Source: a virus. From it: a DNA stretch of 28,599 nucleotides. The position numbers and the translations under genes were made by a program. Of the stretch, positions 18,901-24,353 are shown in pieces. Location of the stretch: the IMG/VR virus record IMGVR_UViG_3300017818_000077, positions 1-28,599 of that record. One strand, given 5' to 3'. The notes under the pieces were generated by a model. That model did no database searches, was not told the DNA's origin, and was given only the letters and a program-made list of their open reading frames with translations. Every line of letters begins with the position of its first letter. The stretch's first letter is position 1.

Positions 18901-20179
18901 AAATGCAGAGATGTTACCAAATGAATACGATGAAGACGGTAATATAATTTCAAGAATTCAACTTGATGAGCAAAGATTGATCATGTTCTATCCTGTTGGT
19001 ATTGAAAAATATGGTAAGAATAAAGATAAGTTAACTTGGAAGATGTCTGCTAAAGATTGGGTATCTGAATACATGACGAAACCAATTGAAGAGTTTATTC
19101 ATATTCCAGTTGATGTATTTGACATGGCAGATATTCGAACTGAAAGTGAAATTTATTCTCAAATGCCAAATGCAAATAATGTTTCTGGTAATACATGTTT
19201 TACAAAAGTTGATGAACAAAGACTGACGATGGAATATCTTGTTGATGGTTCACCATTTGCAAATTCAATAACATTCCATGATTCATATGGTTCACAAAGA
19301 CTTGGTGTTTACTATCCAAAAGATGCTTGTTTGCCTTTAGGATCTCGCTCCGAAGCTTTCAATCAATATATAAAGGCATCAAATGTCAAGCTTCAGGGAG
19401 TTGATGCATTATTGCCATTGATTGATGATGCAACAGTGAAAGCATTTTCTCAAGATCCGGGTAATACTCATGGTAGTAATACTTCAACAACTGTTTACCA
19501 TAAAAACTTATTTTTTGATAAATCTGGTCCAGCATATTTGCTTGATAAAAATCGAAACTTTTTCACTGAGTTAAATGATTTAACAGCAAACACCGCAAAT
19601 AATGGACCTCGAGCAAATCGTGATATTGAAATGGCATCATTTGAAAGATATGAATTTCGAATCACTGATATTGCCAATACACATGCAAATGGAGTATTTG
19701 CTTTGGGTTTAGCAGATGTATATGAAAAAAATCGTGCAGATGCGGCGAACTTAATTTTTGGTGATGCGAATTCAACATATATGGTTGACGGAGTTAAATA
19801 TACAAATTGGGCTGATTATCAAGCAGACTTTGCAAATGGTTCAAATGCAGTAATTACATTCCATCCAACAATTGAATTCTTACATACAAAAGGATTGAAT
19901 GCGAATACTGCAAATGGAGATACTTGGGAAAAGAGAACAGGTGTTTATAATACACCTAGTTGCGACATAAAAACTGGTAATACTGTTGCAAATACATTCG
20001 AAATATTCTATTTCACAACAGCAAATAATGAAATCTTTAGTGCGGGAGGAATTATCAGGATTTACGAACTAAATATGTTAGAGGCTTATGATTTTACTAT
20101 AAATAAAAAAGAGTACTTAGATAATATACGAACATTGCCAGAAATAAATGATTATGTAAGTTCTGACTGTATTGCGTGA
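9980..20179 (+). CDS. Giant baseplate wedge protein in the gp7 position (3399 aa)
   Basis: This 3399-aa protein lies between the gp6-like and gp8-like genes, where T4 gene 7 (1032 aa) lies, so a gp7-analogous wedge role is inferred from order. Residues 10-36 (FPSYFLEQYPQFVKFIEEYY) and ~143-196 (RRVDPNTL, KRGTEDSMYWFFRIFF, YYPKVNILRLSD) match, from memory, a domain found at the N-terminus of large baseplate/structural proteins of marine T4-like phages. Beyond that the body is acidic, rich in Asn, Asp, Thr and Tyr, and looks like serial beta-rich modules. Residues ~1028-1190 resemble a degenerate Hint/intein domain. Residues ~2067-2758 hold seven ~95-aa tandem repeats, probably with an eighth after them. 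Residues ~2968-3120 are an 84-aa duplication. No stop or frameshift interrupts it. Translation is coupled to the gp6-like gene by ATGA. It may replace both gp7 and parts of gp9-gp11, or reach outward as a fibre scaffold; neither is shown. Confidence 0.88.
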   Translation: MSSPRDLIESQFPSYFLEQYPQFVKFIEEYYDFLESSIVVFNEPKRCKPGDVLYGSLSKAKAIVKIAADNKFYFDYQTENNTFYKNEVVLNGSTGEIYVIKNVYQNIFSFAKNMEKETAYDTVRSLYKKYFKRDISLDHSIFRRVDPNTLTKRILDYYQKRGTEDSMYWFFRIFFDDDIELYYPKVNILRLSDTNHIQRRWMQIVYDVSLERFYKTRIVGVKSKATATVRATEVRNRHSNTRAFLDLIFINGNFVENEEIIGYDIITGQEKARSFVRKTAGKLKILDGGIGHFMKDEFGFADGVGEVVWQDEYSVTQIKVLNPGYLHSPGDVIEFDNEYRGATAFANAEVQTVQTDYQFSDYAFHLNTVMKYQQVSSFLHMNLTDFIANNSPTIFENAHSASQLPDTWKKLGPIDKLQINKSGLNYKFAPAAKVINTNKVAHITKYFDLTFDLQHPNTYLMDANTFVIIDGEPAYFQGVKSISNNIFLSNTNLLTEDFHVHRFIAPRWLEANNRIATANIQFYTSSNTLELSDILFDTYNKNEVMNLPVKALHSWEGLANVSQIEPELGYGISRVQATQAGLMARIDDKISFLDKPELREYDNPNILHGLTAEVELEESILFDPIPFFKENNSNLSSEKHIQDNYYYQTYSYEIITSLKPDDIDMNLFDDLHPAGFIAFVRNRIDWEMQQHLKVTAFPRVEIYVETAKCMIDTHEAIQRIQITHKKMEAQSTEERDFYTRVEVDNTADNTIKETEVYPRFEEVAFVNAFEAFKFYVEDVLIRPESSTFTEFRQCLGGNLTFDHGSTPTDLLDLEITFDSIETEPPWGRFDGTGGCELTGYGTTKEYQKLIREQFHYDGHVAIESFVKLINIEDKANWKADIIEAFGGRIGDRLDQPINNHVATVEEIIERTVGNNPGKRILIRDSMGEASKVFFDSEYSYNWQENKYYDAFPVNFTENPYWLWDLDKSAYNAAAMNVDPLEPDFSDDGGGPKRCRADWHDHNARNFSNEPATAYMPTISGNTIEYRGSYLPTTEVLTKNRGFIQIQYVQPSDIVATINDKGETVWLNPTEVIRQEYTGYMYRITDYNRISFTVTPRQNLVLFDERAKPDIKAELWKAERIQLPRMVNHSFAIVDHKSTSMTDDSITDYIPVTNCHKFLIEYTGYVYCLQFADYKEGIGATDKFRVNEADLSALQIALEIRDEKMLPKVDVPAEQPTIWNYDHIKSGIRIDMSSFTYNIDANSAVLGISNTRFEEAKLNHAKMLNIDGPLFDRNMGWYDKLTFDNTNLAEFSDSGERFKVFATRMYSASAVALTPKPVVIETPLIYQKETLANYSGQIGGFLPDSPYFEKANTANGEIQEKSGADLTQITYLDFGDQSATMQPMSTLSQENDIGLYPKFYNQKIGWDNRPLDPPWMPYGLFDAANTTTINVRTHRFDADANTGALTFGHTIGDANYTEQPHELVRFNNLFDSIKFDFTFDKTHARYKTNEQKVFAVQTLSSEAEGKARAKYGGSEQIRIRENFGTAIVATIKNYRIDPKKKFFDSLIYTFDRDYNKAQYSEEGWDSGHTPRKLDLDCFHLFFDADGIDFGRLDIQYYTRDFAPKTLDNTGLNFTQTDTNWDRYGWLYKDCSSRYTPFPYDETDTSIRLDLELVYEIDGYGPHNYAASFDDGDNRYGFSRTKFPKFDNSRGAIKPYIDPEYVITIDGGHTPFEPTAGDCVIEIDAAPFRDVEAKLVLEQPLKWISGPFFDRAKKDVSFDQIFEPKFDDIHSGHIPPLIAESEQVLINYNDVYVCDYGWIYHHTLVDRYLKMKIHPFLSRRGGCPPDTTEGTVAVGDYYFYNFDHADMSIELEDVETIVYHAPSEVQEVIETIEMPEIEVVTEIQSCKPIRYTDTIAYFERYFIEAYMGDDCPGPDRLQRNELFLWPSIINDVKLNMRAYAWQAIYSDEINSNTAEVVVITDGFGSTKLDSYWGEHYIHVDQPILSRNCAIANEDKIKTFYWTKITDCHLREPIRDYTRDLVYTGKVSQQTIQIQERSPNTWIVDAETWPTYTDEQLINGEFGLLEKLTEVEMGIRLDDRWKYLALDGIINSKLYEPIGRDIQKNEIIQSNLQHIPTVLVKGLTKIRKTDEVITNSTANIVSSLIRHADQDVEAMFTTKEENEDEIIINMKDRGKIIDLNDIIAAKFWKYIQPNMDNYEITDSPWEFIPTVKATAFNEIEQYRSNSLMAVANPDTVQSTRIKKKKDKANTANSISPTMPPAKESPRIDSRDDFHRMIDAQFRLDDNPELEYVMNLRDRWMLLDLDDIIAPRFFELLPARPQIYTISDYVDEYIPTVRAVAFNEIEQYRNNVMTATYESMTTVPFTQSVETIQTTDEENEIEYVIDILDRNKAIDPNKIIAAKYYDYIAPNMMRYPILDYVLDRIPVVTVDSRPSIRVKNEHKYNLQANLFFATTFTGEDLHQEIDVSHDTHENNEVEYVINMFDRWRTIPLNEKPVEGRWENWIITKKSLIYPIVDDKNGYMPTVRVDPLPSIIPTREEKHDLQSNTFPYTVMTGDFLSSVVEMKQIVDEHTELEHVVTLWADYTINLADSIGPWYDEVITEALLETKLRDKYYTAHTPKFKTLPEIEVVHEHTANVEYFTTSVMYDEATFNDVSGEVELEGEHERLIHIPDRHRLVNLNDRMPHYLADEYIHDSVWFDLGKRITWDDGYAMPRMTIDSRPSIESLRTYHHDIRSNTWLFETTSHDSYIDQSFETTPINDLEFENKIVQRAPYFDLTKPIPINQWFGMGFAQEITDEWTKLKLTDWVGDKAIFGAVDPEVYIINANTVSMEPEYDFVYTALEEQSLYVNLGPTTEYQELNNDVFMYNDSKTFGMERQTKSWFKDWILADYLNHRLRPNATIPTVAPGPLSNYEAEQRLVNRPVHSAYGPQQWKQDRWTFKVSTDPQTVTCYTEFTLDTFVEGHMIYTGTEIRAETQINAEMLPNEYDEDGNIISRIQLDEQRLIMFYPVGIEKYGKNKDKLTWKMSAKDWVSEYMTKPIEEFIHIPVDVFDMADIRTESEIYSQMPNANNVSGNTCFTKVDEQRLTMEYLVDGSPFANSITFHDSYGSQRLGVYYPKDACLPLGSRSEAFNQYIKASNVKLQGVDALLPLIDDATVKAFSQDPGNTHGSNTSTTVYHKNLFFDKSGPAYLLDKNRNFFTELNDLTANTANNGPRANRDIEMASFERYEFRITDIANTHANGVFALGLADVYEKNRADAANLIFGDANSTYMVDGVKYTNWADYQADFANGSNAVITFHPTIEFLHTKGLNANTANGDTWEKRTGVYNTPSCDIKTGNTVANTFEIFYFTTANNEIFSAGGIIRIYELNMLEAYDFTINKKEYLDNIRTLPEINDYVSSDCIA
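13061..13540 (+). other. Degenerate Hint/intein-like domain inside the giant wedge protein
   Basis: Residues ~1028-1190 follow the order of a Hint (intein N-terminal splicing) fold. A start-like segment S1028...TTEVLTKNRGFIQI resembles intein block A, with Ser in the place of Cys1 and the T-x-x-L-T-K-x-R-G pattern. Next come a PSDIVATINDKGE strand pair, EYTGYMYRI, FTVTPRQNLVLF (block B, with the usual TPxH His replaced by Gln1097), and a late EYTGYVYCLQF like block F. The terminal His-Asn and following Cys/Ser/Thr needed for splicing are not seen. What I see is motif order and spacing in ~160 aa; that it is a fold relic without splicing activity is inference. Confidence 0.4.
16178..18253 (+). 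repeat. Seven ~95-aa degenerate tandem protein repeats
   Basis: Within the giant wedge protein, copies begin near residues 2067, 2160, 2285, 2376, 2472, 2570 and 2660 (nt 16178, 16457, 16832, 17105, 17393, 17687, 17957), spaced 93, 125, 91, 96, 98 and 90 residues. Each opens with E-x-E-[YH]-V-[IMV] or a variant, then D-R and often DLNDIIAAK or similar. A Tyr-x-Ile-x-Asp segment and IPTV/MPTV follow, then in several copies DSRPSI or FNEIEQYR. The second copy has an ~30-aa Lys-rich insertion (KKKKDKANTANS). A weaker eighth copy seems to start at residue 2759 (nt 18254). The DNA copies have diverged, so this is an old duplication. Confidence 0.75.
18881..19315 (+). repeat. Two-copy 84-residue duplication near the C-terminus
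   Basis: Residues 2968 onward (IRAETQINAEM ... LDEQRLIMFYPVG) and 3052 onward (IRTESEIYSQM ... VDEQRLTMEYLVDG) align over about 60-80 residues, offset by 84 residues. This family differs from the ~95-aa repeats upstream. The pair suggests the protein grew by successive module duplications. Confidence 0.6.
20098..20105 (+). promoter_or_regulatory. Possible T4-type late promoter (TATAAATA) upstream of the gp8-like gene
   Basis: An exact TATAAATA lies in the last codons of the giant gene, 108 nt before the gp8-like ATG. In T4 this octamer is the whole late promoter. The spacing would give a ~100-nt leader. In DNA this AT-rich several chance copies are expected (others occur inside genes, as at 3230 and 7388), so support is weak and rests on the position before a gene with its own strong ribosome-binding site. 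Confidence 0.22.
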
Positions 20180-20199
20180 GTATTTTAAAGTTAATTAAC

Positions 20200-20213
20200 A
20201 AAGGAGAACCCAA
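20200..20213 (+). promoter_or_regulatory. Strong ribosome-binding site of the gp8-like gene
   Basis: AAAGGAG (20200-20206) stands 7 nt before ATG 20214. It follows the 10-bp palindrome GTTAATTAAC (20190-20199) in the only real gap (34 nt) of the baseplate unit. Most genes upstream rely on stop/start coupling, so this gene looks independently initiated. Confidence 0.75.
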
Positions 20214-22721
20214 ATGCCAGCATTAGTGCATACCACATTCCGTGTTAGTAATGCTAAACAATTTCGTGAAAGTTTTGAAGAAAAGAAAGAAAACGGTATT
20301 GGTGGTTATGTTCCAGCACACTTGTATGCTTTCAGTGTTGCAAATAATCAAATGGAACTTTCTGCCACAACGGTAGCTAATACCGATATTAATAGTATTC
20401 CAACCTATGCTTTGGATGATCAAATTTTCTTGTTCATTGGTAGAGTTGGAAAATGGAGCCAATTTGACCATGCCGCATATGAAGTGGATGGTACAATTGA
20501 TCCAAACTACAACGAGAATAACCCTCCTGCTCCTGTTGATAGTCCGAAGGATTCACACTTTAATCACTGGGATGATATGATTGCAGCAAAAAAAGTTGCT
20601 GCTTCTGAAGTATCTCATGTAATTAAAAGAGAAAGAGCAGATGAAATTCGTGCTGGTGTAAGAAACTGGAAAGCTGGTTTGCGCTATGATGAATATGATA
20701 GCCGTGATCCATTCATGTTTGATGATGACATGTTGATCCACACCACAAACGATAAGTTCCGTGTTTATAAATGTATCAAGCGTGGAACCGGTAAGTTTAC
20801 AAGAATTGATAACGTCCCCGGTGTATTAGCTGATTATTCCAACAATAGTGGTGGTGCTAATACTGTATGGATGTGGAACTATCAGTCAACAAGAGAGCCA
20901 TTACTAAGAGATATTTCTTGTGATGATCCAAATGGAAAGTGGACGGAAGATTTCATGTACACTGGACCAACTGCTGACGATGCCTATAATGACGGCTATC
21001 AATGGAAATATTTCTATACAATTGATGCAGGTCAAGCATTGAAGTTCGTAACAACTTCATATATTCCTGTAAAGAGATTGCGCAAAGAAAATGGTGATAT
21101 TATTGATGATTCTTCTGACCAATATGTAGTAGAAGAAGCTTCCATTCCTGGAGCGATTCTTAATGTTGTTACATTGAAGAAAGATGAAAACGGTTATGAT
21201 TCAACTGGACAACGATATGGATACGATACAAGAGGCGGTGATGGTTACTTCCAAACAGCATTCAAAAGTGTAAGAATCCAATCGTCTTTTAGTTCGTTGG
21301 CAAATACTATGCAGTTTGATGTTACTCTTCCTTCTGCACCAGCTGCACCAACAAATGCGCCAAAATGGCCAAATCCAGAAATTGCTCAATTGAATGCTGG
21401 ATTTGATACAGCAGTCCCAGGTAGAAATCAATTTGATACTCAAAGTGTAGGTGGTCAAGCCCATACTTGGATTAATAACTTAAACGGCAATGACCTTGAA
21501 GGATATGGTATTGTAATTACAGGTGCTGATCCTGGTACAATTTTTGATAATGAAGACTTTACACGATATGTGTATCCAATTGATGCAGCATTATGTACAA
21601 CGCCAGGTACTTTCCATATTAAGCAAGATTTCCTCAAAAGAATTTCTGGAAAAGTTTCTAGAGATCAAAATCCTAGATTACCAATTGTTGCTGGTCCTCC
21701 ACATGGAACCTGGAATGAACTTGGTGGTAATAACGTTTCAATTGCAATTCATCCAATTATTAATATTGAATCAAATTTCCAGAGTACAACTGAATCAGAT
21801 CCTGTTGATGCGTTTCAGGCATATGCAATCTGTGAACCTTTAGCTGATGTAACTGCTACACCGTTCCCAGTATATCATCAACAAAATCCAGGTCGTATCA
21901 TTGATGCGTATGTCCAAAATCCAGGACGTTACCACTACAGAATTGATAAAACTATGGTTGCAAATAACACCTTAACAGATACTGCATCAGGTGGTACAGC
22001 AAATTCTGCAGTAATGTGGGCATGTATTCCTCCTGTCGGTGGACATGGTTGGGATCCTGTAGAAGAACTTGGTGGATTTAACGTCATGATTAATGCACGA
22101 TTCGAAGGTGACGAAGCTGACGAATTTACTGTAAAGAACGAATTCAGAAAGATTGGTATTCTAAAGAATCCTCTCCAGTATGATACTCCGTTTGGACCAG
22201 GTGCAAATACAGACTTGAATCAACTTTGGCAATCACCGTTTGGATATGAAGAATTGTTCAGAGAGTACAAAACTGATCAATGTTATCGCATATTCTTGAA
22301 TGGTAATCCTACTGTTGGAGCAGTAACAGGTACCGGTCCTTTGAGATACGAGCCTGATATGGATGTTGAATTTATTTCAACTAAAGCCATTACCGGTGTA
22401 ACTGGTGAACCATATTCCATCGGTGACGTTGTTGCTAAAGCAAGAGTTGTAGATCATGATGATGTGCAACATCGTGTACGTTTCATTAAGCCACGAAAAG
22501 ATTGGGGTACAATTCTCCGAGGTGGTGATTTTGAAATCAAATCAGTAACAAAGCACTCTGTTGAAAACGAAAGTGTAACAGGTAATACAAAGAACACTCA
22601 TACATCTGAAACTCCAGGTATGAAGCCGTTCTCTGGAAAAATCCTATACATTGAAAACAGAAGTATGGTTTCTCGTTCTGAGAATCAAACTGAAGACTTG
22701 AAGATTAGTATCCAGTTCTAA
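20214..22721 (+). CDS. 8: gp8-like baseplate wedge protein
   Basis: The 835-aa product shows the conserved landmarks of T4-like gp8. These are FRVSNAKQFRESF at residues 9-21, FLFIGRVGKW near 72-81, a PPAPVDS linker and a W-x-D-M-I-A-A-K-K helix (residues 119-127), DGYQWKYFYTI at 260-270 followed by TSYIPV, and the ending SGKILYIENR ... SENQTEDLKISIQF at about 807-835. gp8 is a dimeric wedge subunit bridging gp7, gp10 and gp6. T4 gp8 is 334 aa, so this version carries large insertions, mostly between residues ~290 and ~720. It is the last gene of the + unit and is followed by a terminator. Confidence 0.92.
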   Translation: MPALVHTTFRVSNAKQFRESFEEKKENGIGGYVPAHLYAFSVANNQMELSATTVANTDINSIPTYALDDQIFLFIGRVGKWSQFDHAAYEVDGTIDPNYNENNPPAPVDSPKDSHFNHWDDMIAAKKVAASEVSHVIKRERADEIRAGVRNWKAGLRYDEYDSRDPFMFDDDMLIHTTNDKFRVYKCIKRGTGKFTRIDNVPGVLADYSNNSGGANTVWMWNYQSTREPLLRDISCDDPNGKWTEDFMYTGPTADDAYNDGYQWKYFYTIDAGQALKFVTTSYIPVKRLRKENGDIIDDSSDQYVVEEASIPGAILNVVTLKKDENGYDSTGQRYGYDTRGGDGYFQTAFKSVRIQSSFSSLANTMQFDVTLPSAPAAPTNAPKWPNPEIAQLNAGFDTAVPGRNQFDTQSVGGQAHTWINNLNGNDLEGYGIVITGADPGTIFDNEDFTRYVYPIDAALCTTPGTFHIKQDFLKRISGKVSRDQNPRLPIVAGPPHGTWNELGGNNVSIAIHPIINIESNFQSTTESDPVDAFQAYAICEPLADVTATPFPVYHQQNPGRIIDAYVQNPGRYHYRIDKTMVANNTLTDTASGGTANSAVMWACIPPVGGHGWDPVEELGGFNVMINARFEGDEADEFTVKNEFRKIGILKNPLQYDTPFGPGANTDLNQLWQSPFGYEELFREYKTDQCYRIFLNGNPTVGAVTGTGPLRYEPDMDVEFISTKAITGVTGEPYSIGDVVAKARVVDHDDVQHRVRFIKPRKDWGTILRGGDFEIKSVTKHSVENESVTGNTKNTHTSETPGMKPFSGKILYIENRSMVSRSENQTEDLKISIQF

Positions 22722-22744
22722 GAACTTAATACTAAAAAGAAGAG

Positions 22745-22773
22745 AGCCGGGTTTAAAAGCCCGGCTTTTTTTT
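22745..22773 (+). terminator. Rho-independent terminator after the baseplate unit
   Basis: The arms AGCCGGG (22745-22751) and CCCGGCT (22760-22766) form a 7-bp GC-rich stem with an 8-nt loop, followed by a run of eight T (22766-22773). It lies 24 nt after the gp8-like stop and 4 nt before the stop of the convergent fibre gene. An A-run on the left (AAAAAG) could give weak termination on the opposite strand as well. Confidence 0.95.
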
Positions 22774-22776
22774 GGC

Positions 22777-24033
22777 TTAAATTATGGAGAGTTTGAATTG
22801 TGAAACAGTTCTTCCGAAGAGATGGTCAAGATTTGAGCCACTTCCGTTATAGCATCGTCCGTACACCCCCGCTCCCATCCAATTAACCTGTCGATACCAA
22901 TGCATACCACCCCAACCCATTTGAGCAGAACACCAATCAGAGTAGGTACTTCCGTTGTGGGCAGTTATTTGATCATTCGCAGAAATTGAACCATCATTTG
23001 AAAAATTAACCAATGTTTTTCTTGCTGCTAATGCATTCAAACGATTGTAGCCTATTGTTGCTTCACAGCCCGGCAAACGAGTTACCTTTGATCGATGTCC
23101 TGCCGTACTCAACGTTGCTCTTTGAAGATAGCCAATAATGTTATGATGATAATAAGCTTCGTAGTCGGTTGGATTTGGTGATTTAGTGTAGTCAATTAAA
23201 TAATCTGTTTTCTTTTTTAAGTGTGTGCCACACCCGTTAACTAGTTCAATCTTAACTTGATGTGATGTATAGCCAAAGGTTATAGGTGGTTTTGTATAAA
23301 TCAATATATCAACTAGTCCGCTTGGCTTGTCAATATCATTAGTTAAATACACATACTTATTTGCAGTAAGGTTTACACGTTGTCCCCATGGTTTTGGAGA
23401 ATATCTTGGTTTAATGATCGCCTCACTGTGAAAAGCATAAGACATATCAGTAATTACAACACCACCAGGACCACCGTTTGCATAAAATGTGTAGTGTAAA
23501 CCTCCATTATTTTCAAGATGCGGAACAGGTGTATAAGGTGAATTGGAAATTACAGTATCGTAATTTGTACTCATATAACCCATATCAAAAATCTGACGTA
23601 GGTATCCATGATCATCTTTTGTGATTTGAAATCTTGTACCTACTGCTTTCCACCTACCAATACTCATGTCAAAAATATTACCACTTCCATTATTAACATT
23701 CGTTAAATCTATAGGAAGGTTCCAACATTTTGCTTGACATGCTATACCATCAATTACAATATCCCATTGAACATCAACATATGGTATTGGCGTTTTCAAC
23801 CAATCCAACGTGACGGGTTCAAGTAATGATTGTTTGTTGACCAAACCTTTATCAATTAATACACCATCAAAAGGTGGTACAGAACTTGCACCATAGAAAT
23901 CTTTAATACCTATTTTACCACTTGTAGGTATACCAGTACTGGCTCCATAATATGCTTTTAAATTAGGATCAGTTCTGGTATACTCTGTTTGAATATCACT
24001 TAAAGTAATTTGACCTGATGATTGTAGTGTCAT
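22777..24033 (-). CDS. Putative tail-fibre / receptor-binding protein
   Basis: This 418-aa protein starts with a short module common at the head of phage tail-collar and fibre proteins: SGQITLSDIQTEY (residues 6-18) and a second copy SGKIGIKDFYGAS (38-50), each a Ser-Gly-x-Ile/[LI]-x-D/F-Y-G-A-S unit. The remaining ~365 residues are beta-rich, with many Tyr, Gly, Trp and some Cys, and end in FKLSII; no enzyme motif is seen. The start ATG overlaps the stop of the S74 fibre gene (ATGA, 24030-24033), so the two are made together. The likely role is a distal adhesin that binds the host surface; family-level function is inferred from the N-terminal motif and the neighbour. Confidence 0.75.
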   Translation of the reverse strand: MTLQSSGQITLSDIQTEYTRTDPNLKAYYGASTGIPTSGKIGIKDFYGASSVPPFDGVLIDKGLVNKQSLLEPVTLDWLKTPIPYVDVQWDIVIDGIACQAKCWNLPIDLTNVNNGSGNIFDMSIGRWKAVGTRFQITKDDHGYLRQIFDMGYMSTNYDTVISNSPYTPVPHLENNGGLHYTFYANGGPGGVVITDMSYAFHSEAIIKPRYSPKPWGQRVNLTANKYVYLTNDIDKPSGLVDILIYTKPPITFGYTSHQVKIELVNGCGTHLKKKTDYLIDYTKSPNPTDYEAYYHHNIIGYLQRATLSTAGHRSKVTRLPGCEATIGYNRLNALAARKTLVNFSNDGSISANDQITAHNGSTYSDWCSAQMGWGGMHWYRQVNWMGAGVYGRCYNGSGSNLDHLFGRTVSQFKLSII

Positions 24034-24353
24034 TTGTTTTTAAGTTCATCAATTTCTTGTTTAAGTTCTTGAATTGCTTTGAGCAAAAGCACAGAAAGTT
24101 TAGGATAATCAACAGTTAAATAATTTTCACCTGATACTGATACACCTTCACCATTATCGTCTACTGGCGCAAGTCTCACTAACTCTGGCATAACTTTTTC
24201 GAGTTGCTGTGCGCTAACACCAATATGGCTATTTGTATCAAATCCCAAATCATTTGCTGTTGAATTATATGAAAAGGCAAATGTATCAAGGTCTGAAATT
24301 TTATCAAGTGCATTTTCAATTGGACTCAATACTGTTTTAAGTCGATCATCAGA
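24030..24353 (-). other. S74 self-cleaving chaperone domain
   Basis: The Ser659-Asp-Asp-Arg-Leu-Lys664 segment keeps the six-residue spacing of the Ser/Lys dyad known from endosialidase (Ser911/Lys916). Cleavage is therefore predicted before Ser659, releasing a ~107-aa fragment with a C-terminal coiled coil. The motif is seen directly; activity is inferred from the family. Confidence 0.85.
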
